Assembly (NCBI GenBank): GCA_026984595.1
Contig: JALSRW010000654.1
Span: 1-6,002, forward strand
From: Alphaproteobacteria bacterium
Lineage (GTDB): Bacteria > Pseudomonadota > Alphaproteobacteria > Geminicoccales > Geminicoccaceae
DNA length: 6,002 nucleotides
Direction of reading: 5' to 3'
Shown: positions 1 through 5,499 of the stretch, piece after piece
Position numbering within the stretch: position 1 is the first letter of the stretch
Layout of the letters: each line of letters starts with the position of its first letter
Program-made: the position numbers and the translations under genes
Notes under the pieces: model-generated
What the model was told of the DNA's origin: nothing
The model's database searches: none
Seen by the model: only the letters and a program-made list of their open reading frames with translations

Positions 1-527
1 CTGAGCCCGACATCATCGTGCTGATGGGCGTGACCAGCACCGGCAAGACCACGATCGGCCGCCTGCTCGCGAAGCGCACCGGCCGGCGGTTCGCCGAGGG
101 CGACAGCTACCATCCGCCGGCCAATGTCGAAAAGATGCGCCGCGGCATCCCTCTCGAGGATGCCGACCGCTGGCCCTGGCTCGCCGCCATCGCCGAGGAC
201 ATCCGCGTCTGGCATGGGCGGGGCGAGCATGCCATCGTCACCTGTTCGGCCCTCAAACGCGCCTATCGCGACCGGCTGCGGCGCGCCGGGCCGCTGCGCT
301 TCGTGCATCTGACCGGCGATCCGAAGCTGCTGGCGGCACGCATGGCCGCCCGCCGCGGCCATTACATGCCGCCCTCCCTGCTGCCTTCCCAGCTCGCCAC
401 CCTGGAACCGCCGGAAGGGGAACCCGATGTGCTGACTCTCGACGTCACCCCGCCGCCGGCGGAGATCGCGGCACGGATCCTGGAGGAGCTGGGGATCGAA
501 GTGCAGGACGCGCCCGCCGGCGGGTGA
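1..527 (+). CDS. gntK: Gluconokinase (5'-partial)
   Basis: Cytosolic kinase that phosphorylates D-gluconate to 6-phosphogluconate with ATP, feeding the Entner-Doudoroff and pentose phosphate routes. The reading frame is open from base 3 and ends at TGA 525-527. A Walker A P-loop (GVTSTGKT, bases 27-50) lies right at the N-terminus. It is followed by the family hallmark EGDSYHPPANVEKM, then GIPLEDADRWPWL, the TCSALKRAYRD segment and RRGHYMPPSLLPSQLATLE, all characteristic of the GntK family. The family is usually about 165-175 residues, so only a few N-terminal codons are missing. A GTG at 18 is in frame, but starting there would cut into the first beta strand (residues IIVLMGV precede the P-loop) and it has no ribosome binding site, so the true start is very likely off the left edge. 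The next gene is on the same strand after 93 bases. Very likely correct as a family call; substrate specificity is inferred from family. Confidence 0.93.
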   Translation, partial: EPDIIVLMGVTSTGKTTIGRLLAKRTGRRFAEGDSYHPPANVEKMRRGIPLEDADRWPWLAAIAEDIRVWHGRGEHAIVTCSALKRAYRDRLRRAGPLRFVHLTGDPKLLAARMAARRGHYMPPSLLPSQLATLEPPEGEPDVLTLDVTPPPAEIAARILEELGIEVQDAPAGG

Positions 528-620
528 AGTGCGTATCCCGCCCGCTTTCCCCCTCGACTGGTCCGGTTGCATGGCGGGTGCTAGGAGGAGCCGAAATCGC
601 CACTTGTCCGGGAGCCGGGA
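528..620 (+). other. Intergenic gap between gntK and the FAD hydroxylase gene
   Basis: This 93-base gap holds no gene. A short perfect palindrome (CCCGCCGGCGGG, 513-524) sits just before the gntK stop, but it has no T-run after it and is not a convincing terminator. An AGGAGG at 583-588 is a strong Shine-Dalgarno match with no start codon at a useful distance. The downstream ATG at 621 is served instead by GGAG at 611-614, six bases away. I could not find a credible -35/-10 pair, so whether the hydroxylase gene is read from gntK or from its own promoter is undecided. Confidence 0.5.
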
Positions 621-2273
621 ATGGGCAGTTACCACTATCCCCGATACGATTACCGACCGACGCCGGATGCCACCGCGCCGCAGCCCGCGGAACACGAAAC
701 GGTGGTGGTCGGCGCCGGGCCCGTAGGCCTCGCCTTCGCCCTCGATATGGCCCAGCGGGGACGCCGGGTGCTGGTGCTCGACGAGGACGATACCGTCAGC
801 TTCGGCTCGCGCGCCATCTGCTGGTCCAAGCGCACGCTGGAGATCATGGACCGGCTGGGCCTGGGCGACCGCCTGCTCGGCAAGGGGGTGCTCTGGAACA
901 CCGGGCGGGTCTTTTTCCGTGACCGGGAAATCTACCATTTCGATCTCCTGCCCGAATCGGGCCATCGTATGCCGGCCTTCATCAATCTCCAACAATACTA
1001 TTTCGAGGAATATGCGATCGACGCGGCACTCGCCCATCCCTCCATCGAGCTGCGGTTCCAGAGCCGCGTCACCGCCATCGAGCCCGGCGAGGACGGGGTG
1101 CTGGTGGAGATCGACAGCCCCCAGGGTCGTTATCGCCTGCATGCCGCCTGGCTGATCGCCTGCGACGGTGCGCGCAGCGGCCTGCGCCGCCGGATGGGGC
1201 TCGATTTCCGCGGCAAGGTGTTCGAGGACCGGTTCCTGATCACCGATGTGCAGATGGAGGCGGAGTTTCCGGCCGAGCGCTGGTTCTGGTTCGAGCCCCC
1301 GTTTCACAACGGCCAGTCGGCGCTGCTGCACAAGCAGGCGGACAATGTCTGGCGGATCGATCTGCAGCTCGGCTGGGACGCCGATCCCGAGGAGGAAAAG
1401 CGGCGGGAGCGGGTGATCCCCCGCCTTCAGGCCATGCTGGGCGAGGATCGCCGCTTCGAGATCGAATGGGTCAGCGTCTACACCTTCCAGTGCCGGCGCC
1501 TGGAGCGCTTTCGCCACGGCCGTGTGATCTTCGCGGGAGATTCCGCCCATCAGGTCTCCCCCTTCGGCGCGCGCGGCGGCAACGGCGGCATCCAGGACGG
1601 CGACAATCTGGCCTGGAAGCTGGCGCTGGTGCAGGAGGGCAATGCGCCCGAGAGCCTGCTCGACAGCTACGATTTCGAGCGCGGGCTGGCGGCCGACGAG
1701 AACATCCGCAATTCCACCCGCTCGACCGATTTCATCACCCCCAAGGGCGCCGCCAGTCGGGCCTTCCGCGACGCCGTGCTGGAACTGTCGGAGCGCTTTC
1801 CCTTCGCTCGCCGCTTCGTGAACAGCGGCCGCCTTTCGGTGCCCGCGGTCTACGACGACTCCCCGCTCAACGGCCCCGACGCGGAGGGCTTTCCCCCGAG
1901 CCTGCGGCCGGGCGCCGCCTGCCTCGATGCCCCCGTGCGTTGCGGCGGCAGGGATGGCTGGCTCCTCCATCATCTGGGACGCGAATTCACGCTGCTGCTC
2001 TGCCCACCCGGCGGAGCGGCGCCACGAGAGGCGGCAGCCGAGGTGGCCACCGCCTTCGCCGGGGCGATGCCGGGGGTGGCGGTGAAGACCATCGGCAGCG
2101 ATCCCGCCTGCGATCTCGTCGATCATGCGGGGATCGTGGCCGATCGCTACGGGCTGATGCCCGGCAGCGCGTATCTGGTCCGTCCCGATCAACATGTGGC
2201 GGCGCGTTGGCGGGTCTTCGATCGCGAGGCGGGACGCGCCGCCCTGGCGAGAGCAACCGGCCGGGAGGGCTGA
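621..2273 (+). CDS. FAD-dependent aromatic-ring hydroxylase-like monooxygenase
   Basis: A 550-residue class A flavoprotein monooxygenase (PHBH fold, MhpA/PheA/TfdB-like), expected to use FAD, NAD(P)H and O2 to hydroxylate an aromatic or similar substrate in the cytosol. Seen in the protein: the ADP-binding motif GAGPVG at residues 31-36 after a beta strand; the CDGARS 'DG' motif at 181-186; the flavin-ribityl 'GD' motif FAGDSAHQVSPFGARGG around 304-320, followed by IQDGDNLAWKL; and a C-terminal thioredoxin-like domain from about 430, ending in the typical GLMPGSAYLVRPDQHVAARW. The stretch YPRYDYRPTPDATAP before the FAD motif, and segments such as RAICWSKRTLEI and NSTRSTDFITPK, resemble a well-populated proteobacterial subgroup annotated only as FAD-dependent oxidoreductase. 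ATG 621 is preferred because GGAG lies six bases upstream and the N-terminal tail fits that subgroup. A DUF2783 gene follows after four bases. The substrate cannot be told; 3-(3-hydroxyphenyl)propionate hydroxylase would be an over-call. Confidence 0.92.
   Translation: MGSYHYPRYDYRPTPDATAPQPAEHETVVVGAGPVGLAFALDMAQRGRRVLVLDEDDTVSFGSRAICWSKRTLEIMDRLGLGDRLLGKGVLWNTGRVFFRDREIYHFDLLPESGHRMPAFINLQQYYFEEYAIDAALAHPSIELRFQSRVTAIEPGEDGVLVEIDSPQGRYRLHAAWLIACDGARSGLRRRMGLDFRGKVFEDRFLITDVQMEAEFPAERWFWFEPPFHNGQSALLHKQADNVWRIDLQLGWDADPEEEKRRERVIPRLQAMLGEDRRFEIEWVSVYTFQCRRLERFRHGRVIFAGDSAHQVSPFGARGGNGGIQDGDNLAWKLALVQEGNAPESLLDSYDFERGLAADENIRNSTRSTDFITPKGAASRAFRDAVLELSERFPFARRFVNSGRLSVPAVYDDSPLNGPDAEGFPPSLRPGAACLDAPVRCGGRDGWLLHHLGREFTLLLCPPGGAAPREAAAEVATAFAGAMPGVAVKTIGSDPACDLVDHAGIVADRYGLMPGSAYLVRPDQHVAARWRVFDREAGRAALARATGREG
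2263..2269 (+). promoter_or_regulatory. Ribosome binding site deciding the DUF2783 start
   Basis: GGGAGGG inside the last codons of the hydroxylase gene, eight bases before ATG 2278. It favours this start over the in-frame ATG at 2194, which would give a long overlap. Confidence 0.6.
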
Positions 2274-2277
2274 AGGG

Positions 2278-2493
2278 ATGGAAAGGCTGGCGACCGAAGC
2301 GCGCATCGGCGAGGTCGACGACATCTACGCCGAGCTGATCGAGGCCCATCGCGGGCTCGACCCGGAGCAGAGCCTGCGCCTGCATGCACGACTCGTGCTG
2401 CTGCTGATCAACCAGATCGGCGATGCGGCGGTGGTCCGCGAAGCGATCCGTGCCGCCCGCGAGACGGCGAGCGATCCCCGGACCGCCTCCTGA
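2278..2493 (+). CDS. DUF2783 small protein
   Basis: A 71-residue protein of unknown function. The core DDIYAELIEAHRGLDPEQSL, followed by ARLVLLLINQIGD and then VVREAIRAAR, fits DUF2783, a family of short proteins that I recall being encoded beside FAD-dependent monooxygenases of the type upstream. It reads as about three alpha helices with no signal peptide, no cysteines and no obvious catalytic residues, so a cytosolic accessory or binding role is more likely than an enzyme. The start at ATG 2278 is favoured: a strong GGGAGGG (2263-2269) lies eight bases upstream and the gene then begins four bases after the hydroxylase stop, implying co-translation. An in-frame ATG at 2194 would overlap the hydroxylase by 80 bases and is unlikely. 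Family call fairly sure; function unknown. Confidence 0.82.
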   Translation: MERLATEARIGEVDDIYAELIEAHRGLDPEQSLRLHARLVLLLINQIGDAAVVREAIRAARETASDPRTAS

Positions 2494-2518
2494 GCGGCCG
2501 AGCGCGCCTCAGGCGGCG
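2484..2518. terminator. Possible bidirectional hairpin between convergent genes
   Basis: Arms 2484-2494 and 2508-2518 pair as four plus six base pairs (CGCC with GGCG, CCTGAG with CTCAGG) around one T-C mismatch, with a 13-base loop. The TGA of the DUF2783 gene (2491-2493) lies in the left arm and the TGA of gpmA (minus strand, 2511-2509) in the right arm. There is no T-run on either side, so it is not a classic intrinsic terminator. Part of the symmetry could be chance from two mirrored stop codons in GC-rich DNA. Confidence 0.33.
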
Positions 2519-3210
2519 TCTCCGGCAGCACCCAGGACGCGCCGCTCGCGCAGCCGCAGATCGCTGTCGAAGCCGTAGAGATAGGGCACGCCGGTGGGCA
2601 GCTCGAACTTGATGATCTGCTCCGGGCTCATGCCCTCGATATGCATGATCATCGAACGCAGCGAATTGCCGTGGGCCGCCACCAGTACCGTTTCCCCGCG
2701 CGCCAGACGCGGTTCGATACGCTCGTGGTAATAGGGCAACGTGCGGGCGGCGGTCATCTCCAGGCTCTCGCCGCCGGGCGGCGGCACATCGAAACTGCGG
2801 CGCCAGATATGGACCTGTTCGGCGCCGTAGATCTCGCGCGCCCGGTCCTTGTTCATGCCCTGCAGGTCGCCGTAGTACCGCTCGTTGACGGCCTCGGAGA
2901 CGAAGACTTCGAGTTCCCCGGCATCCTCGGCGCTTTCCCTCCGGTGCCCGTACCAGTCCGAGGCCTGCTCGTGGACCACGCGATAGACCGGGCAGCGGGT
3001 GTTCTTCTTGAGGATCTCGTAGAGCGTGTGCTGGGCGCGGATCAGGGTCGAGGTGAAGGCCACATCGAAACGCACATCCGCCAGCAGCTCCCCTGCCCGC
3101 TGGGCCTCGGCCACCCCCTCGGGGCTCAGCGAGACGTCGATCCAGCCGGTGAAGCGGTTCTGGAGATTCCACATCGACTGGCCGTGACGCACCAGATACA
3201 GACGCCCCAT
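2509..3210 (-). CDS. gpmA: 2,3-bisphosphoglycerate-dependent phosphoglycerate mutase
   Basis: Cytosolic glycolytic/gluconeogenic enzyme interconverting 3- and 2-phosphoglycerate through a phosphohistidine, with 2,3-bisphosphoglycerate as primer and no metal. The 233-residue protein shows the RHG motif at 8-10 (H9 the phospho-acceptor), FTGWIDVSLS at 20-29, the acid-base glutamate in NERYYGDLQG (E110), WRRSFDVPPPGGESL at 137-150, and the second catalytic histidine in AAHGNSLR (H180). Compared with E. coli GpmA (about 250 residues) it carries roughly 30 extra residues around 72-104 and lacks the loop after PPP, the shorter layout seen in many other bacteria. ATG 3210 is preferred because AAGGAG lies seven bases upstream. 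ATG 3216, two codons earlier, overlaps the ubiX stop as ATGA but leaves only one base to that AAGGAG. It is the last gene of the znuC-znuB-ubiX-gpmA cluster and converges with the DUF2783 gene. Confidence 0.95.
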   Translation of the reverse strand: MGRLYLVRHGQSMWNLQNRFTGWIDVSLSPEGVAEAQRAGELLADVRFDVAFTSTLIRAQHTLYEILKKNTRCPVYRVVHEQASDWYGHRRESAEDAGELEVFVSEAVNERYYGDLQGMNKDRAREIYGAEQVHIWRRSFDVPPPGGESLEMTAARTLPYYHERIEPRLARGETVLVAAHGNSLRSMIMHIEGMSPEQIIKFELPTGVPYLYGFDSDLRLRERRVLGAAGDAA

Positions 3211-3212
3211 TC

Positions 3213-3797
3213 TCATTCTCCTTCCTGCCCGCCGTCCGGCGCCCGCCAGACCGGCGACATGCGATTGTCGATGCCGAACAGATCGAGTACGCGGCCCACC
3301 GTGTGGTCGACCATCTCGGCGATGCTCGCCGGCCGCGCATAGAAGGCGGGAAGCGGCGGCATGACGATGGCCCCGGCCTCGGTGACCTGCAGCATGTTGC
3401 GCAGATGGACGAGGCTCAAGGGGGTCTCGCGGACGAGCAGCACCAGGCGCCGACGTTCCTTGAGGGTGACATCGGCGGCCCGGGTCAGCAGATTGTCCGA
3501 GAGGCCGGTGGCGATGGCCGCCAGGCTGCGCATCGAGCAGGGGGCCACCACCATGCCCATGGTGGCGAAGCCACCGCTCGCGATCCGCGCCCCCACATCC
3601 TGCAGCGGATAGACCACATCGGCGAGCCTCCGCACCTCGGCCGCGGTCGTTTCCAGCTCGTAGCCGATGGTCACCGCCGCCGGCCGGGTCATCACGAGAT
3701 GGGTCTCGATGCCGCAATCCCGCAGCGCCTCCAGGAGACGCACCCCGTAGACGACCCCGGTGGCCCCGGTGATGCCGACGATCAGGCGGCGGCTCAT
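3213..3797 (-). CDS. ubiX: Flavin prenyltransferase UbiX
   Basis: Transfers a dimethylallyl group from dimethylallyl phosphate to reduced FMN, making the prenyl-FMN cofactor used by UbiD-type decarboxylases, including the decarboxylation step of ubiquinone synthesis. The 194-residue protein has the N-terminal FMN-phosphate loop GITGATG at 8-14 (GxSGASG in many relatives), THLVMTRPA at 32-40, the PCSMRSLAAIATG segment at 87-98, the strongly conserved LLTRAADVTLKERR (103-116), VRETPLSLVHLRNM (122-135) and MPPLPAFYARP (146-156). These closely follow the E. coli UbiX layout, which is of similar length. Start ATG 3797 has GGAGGG six bases upstream. It lies 49 bases after znuB, and its TGA overlaps a possible gpmA start. 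No ubiD is present in the window, so its partner enzyme must be encoded elsewhere. Confidence 0.95.
   Translation of the reverse strand: MSRRLIVGITGATGVVYGVRLLEALRDCGIETHLVMTRPAAVTIGYELETTAAEVRRLADVVYPLQDVGARIASGGFATMGMVVAPCSMRSLAAIATGLSDNLLTRAADVTLKERRRLVLLVRETPLSLVHLRNMLQVTEAGAIVMPPLPAFYARPASIAEMVDHTVGRVLDLFGIDNRMSPVWRAPDGGQEGE
3217..3223 (-). promoter_or_regulatory. Ribosome binding site of gpmA
   Basis: On the minus strand AAGGAG (3223-3218) lies within the last codons of ubiX. It is seven bases from ATG 3210 and one base from ATG 3216, which points to 3210 as the main start. The ATGA overlap at 3216-3213 still allows coupled re-initiation by ribosomes finishing ubiX. Confidence 0.6.
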
Positions 3798-3846
3798 GGC
3801 CGGCCCTCCGCAGCGGCCACCGCCGGAACATCCGCGATCCCCGGGC

Positions 3847-4656
3847 TCACGAGCGGCTTCTTCCCGACCGTCCGAAGGCGGCCGCGAGCAGGCTCAGAAA
3901 GAACAGCGTCACCGTCACCAGAGCGATGGCCGGTCCCGCCGGAAGGTCCAGCTCCCAGGCCCCGGCCAGTCCCAGCAACACGCTCGCGCAGCCGAGCAGC
4001 GAGGCGCGCAGCGCCATGGCCTCCGGCGAGCGGGAGAAATGGCGGGCCGCCGCCGCCGGCACGATCAGCAGGGCCATCACCAGCAGCATGCCCACCACCC
4101 GCATGCCGGCGGCCACCACCAATGCCAGGAGCAGCACCAGCAAAAGCCGCATGCGCCGCACCGCCACCCCCTCGACCGCGGCCAGTTCCTCGCTCACCGT
4201 GGCCGAGAGCAGTGGCCGCCAGAAGACCAGCAGCAGACCGCCGATGACCAGCGCGACACCCGCCACGGTAGCGATTTCGCTCGGTCCCACGGCCAGCACA
4301 TCGCCGAACAGATAGCCCAGAAGGTCGGTGCGTACCCCGCCCACCAGGCTCACCGTGATGACGCCGCCGGCCAGAGCGCCATGGGCCAGCACCGCCAGCA
4401 GGGTGTCGACCGGGACCAGGCGCTGGCGTTCCAGGAGGAGCAGCAGGAGGGCGAAACCGAGCATGAAGGGCAGCACGGCGATTGCCGGTGCCAGGCCGAG
4501 CAAGAATCCGGCGGCGATGCCGAGCAGCACGGAATGGGCCAGGGCCTCCCCGAAATAGGCCATGCGCCGCCACACCACGAAGGCGCCGAGCGGCCCGGCG
4601 GCGGCGGCGAACAGCAGCGCCACCGCCACCGCCCGCAGCAGGAAGGGCTCGATCAT
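3847..4656 (-). CDS. znuB: Zinc ABC transporter permease ZnuB
   Basis: Inner-membrane channel subunit of the ZnuABC high-affinity zinc importer (ABC-3 family). It is expected to work as a dimer with two ZnuC ATPases, taking zinc from periplasmic ZnuA. The 269-residue protein is highly hydrophobic, with membrane segments roughly at 8-28, 46-76, 86-104, 128-147, 170-201, 216-235 and 243-262. The family signature WRRMAYFGEALAHSVLLG (29-46) is intact, and the later loop GVRTDLLGYLFGDVLAVG (107-124) and the VVGMLLVMALLIVPAAAAR segment (187-205) are also typical. Start ATG 4656 overlaps the znuC stop as ATGA and begins MIEPFLLRA, as expected for the family. An ATG nine codons earlier (4683) would add a charged, GC-driven tail and is less likely. 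Zinc rather than manganese is inferred from the neighbouring ZnuC and ZnuA. Confidence 0.94.
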   Translation of the reverse strand: MIEPFLLRAVAVALLFAAAAGPLGAFVVWRRMAYFGEALAHSVLLGIAAGFLLGLAPAIAVLPFMLGFALLLLLLERQRLVPVDTLLAVLAHGALAGGVITVSLVGGVRTDLLGYLFGDVLAVGPSEIATVAGVALVIGGLLLVFWRPLLSATVSEELAAVEGVAVRRMRLLLVLLLALVVAAGMRVVGMLLVMALLIVPAAAARHFSRSPEAMALRASLLGCASVLLGLAGAWELDLPAGPAIALVTVTLFFLSLLAAAFGRSGRSRS

Positions 4657-5444
4657 CGCCGCCCGCCGGAGGGCGGCGGGCAACCCTCCTCGTGGTGATG
4701 GCGATAGGGGGCGAAGGCATCGGCGAATTCGGTACCGAAGAGGCGCTGGAAATCCGGATCATGGGCCACATCCACGGGCGTGCCGGCACAGCAGACACGC
4801 CCCTCGAGACAGATTACCCGGTCGGTGGCGGCCAGCACCAGATGCAGATCGTGGCTGACCAGCAGGATGCCGCAGCCACGACGCTCGCGCATGCGGGTGA
4901 TCAGCCGGTAGAGCTCCGCCTGACCCGCCAGATCGACACCCGTCAGGGGCTCGTCCAGAACCAGCAGATCGGGATCGCGCAGCAGCGCCCGGGCCAGCAG
5001 CAGACGGTGAAACTCGCCTCCCGACAGCGACACGATCTGTCGGTCGAGACAGTCCGGCAGGCCGACCTCGGTCAGCCGGTCGAGAAGTTCCCCCTCTCCG
5101 GCCGGACGGGCGAGGGTGAGAAAGCGCTGGACCGGGAGGGGCATCGCCGGATCGATCTGGAGCCGCTGCGGCGCATAGCCGATGGTCAGCCCCGGTCGCC
5201 GCCAGACGGTACCCCCGTCCGGCGGCACGAGGCCGAGGAGCACCCGCACCAGGGTCGTCTTGCCGGCACCGTTGGGCCCCACCAGGGTGACGATTTCGCC
5301 GGCATGGACCGCGACATCCACGTGATCGAGGATACGCTGCCCTTCCCGGCTGACGACGAGCCCCCGGGCCGTGATCAGCGGTTCCGGCACATCCGCGGTC
5401 CGGACCTTCCGGGATCGCGGTGGAGTAACGGTTCGGACTTGCAT
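4653..5444 (-). CDS. znuC: Zinc ABC transporter ATPase ZnuC
   Basis: Cytoplasmic ATPase subunit driving zinc import through ZnuB. With ATG 5444 the protein has 263 residues: Walker A GPNGAGKTT at 56-64, Q-loop glutamine at 93 (GYAPQRL), ABC signature LSGGE at 140-144, Walker B LLVLDEP at 160-166, and switch histidine at 198 (VSHDLHLVL). The segment VICLEGRVCCAGTP (210-223) is the zinc-transporter-type CxxxxxHVCC-like region, and the tail ends RHHHEEGC, a possible metal ligand cluster. Conservation starts near residue 22 (PLITARGL), so the first 20 residues are a variable extension. GTG 5390 is an alternative start but its GGAAGG is about 14 bases away; ATG 5444 has AGGG seven bases upstream. 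It is the first gene of the minus-strand cluster and divergent from znuA. Confidence 0.94.
   Translation of the reverse strand: MQVRTVTPPRSRKVRTADVPEPLITARGLVVSREGQRILDHVDVAVHAGEIVTLVGPNGAGKTTLVRVLLGLVPPDGGTVWRRPGLTIGYAPQRLQIDPAMPLPVQRFLTLARPAGEGELLDRLTEVGLPDCLDRQIVSLSGGEFHRLLLARALLRDPDLLVLDEPLTGVDLAGQAELYRLITRMRERRGCGILLVSHDLHLVLAATDRVICLEGRVCCAGTPVDVAHDPDFQRLFGTEFADAFAPYRHHHEEGCPPPSGGRR
4657..4690 (-). promoter_or_regulatory. znuB translation start region with hairpin between Shine-Dalgarno and ATG
   Basis: On the minus-strand RNA, AGGAGGG (4690-4684) is followed by two bases, a perfect eight-pair all-GC stem (GCCCGCCG 4681-4674 with CGGCGGGC 4668-4661) with a five-base loop, four bases, and then ATG 4656. 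Linear spacing is 27 bases, too long for use, but folding of the stem leaves only six unpaired bases between the Shine-Dalgarno sequence and the start. All of this lies within the last codons of znuC. That it works in this way is inference. Confidence 0.5.
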
Positions 5445-5499
5445 GAGCCGCCCTGGCGATTGCAGATGGCGCCGTCTTCTTACGTCGGAGCGAAGCCCG
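5445..5499. promoter_or_regulatory. Divergent znuC-znuA control region
   Basis: The 55 bases between the znuC ATG and the znuA GTG must hold most of the control elements for the transporter, though signals may extend into either gene. No AT-rich Zur box of the classical gammaproteobacterial type is present. An imperfect palindrome at 5462-5479, centred on GGCGCC, has seven of nine paired positions. TTGCA occurs twice in direct orientation at 5439-5443 and 5460-5464, 21 bases apart. The best sigma70-like match for znuC (CTTTCA 5506-5501, 17-base spacer, TAAGAA 5483-5478) is only three of six in each box. The role as control region is inferred from gene layout; the individual sites are tentative. 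Confidence 0.45.
5487..5490 (+). promoter_or_regulatory. Ribosome binding site of znuA
   Basis: GGAG nine bases before GTG 5500. Together with the signal peptide that begins at this GTG, it supports the start over the in-frame ATG at 5443. Confidence 0.5.

Noticed and set aside
18..20. GTG at 18 as the gntK start
   Set aside because: It cuts into the first beta strand before the P-loop and has no ribosome binding site; the frame is open to the window edge.
513..524. CCCGCCGGCGGG as a terminator after gntK
   Set aside because: The palindrome has no natural loop beyond a four-pair stem and no T-run, and it overlaps the coding end; such palindromes are common at this GC content.
1466..2338. 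Plus-strand 290-residue frame within the hydroxylase gene
   Set aside because: Arg/Gly/Pro-rich shadow in another frame of the hydroxylase.
2641..3342. Plus-strand 233-residue frame antisense to gpmA
   Set aside because: Exact mirror of conserved gpmA codons and no recognisable motif of its own.
3217..3831. Upstream extension of the gpmA frame, which stays open across all of ubiX
   Set aside because: The extension translates to Arg/Gly/Ala-rich sequence out of frame with ubiX. The dPGM homology begins at MGRLYLVRHG, so it is a high-GC open-frame artefact and not a fusion.
3303..4247. Plus-strand 314-residue frame across ubiX and znuB
   Set aside because: Antisense to two well-supported genes, low-complexity Pro/Arg/Ala, no family resemblance.
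3760..4698. Plus-strand 312-residue frame rich in His, Gln and Arg
   Set aside because: It lies antisense to znuB, which has clear family motifs and membrane segments. The odd composition is what the complement of hydrophobic, GC-rich codons gives.
5439..5467. TTGCAT with 17-base spacer and GCAGAT as a znuA promoter
   Set aside because: Only three and two of six bases match the sigma70 boxes, no better than chance.
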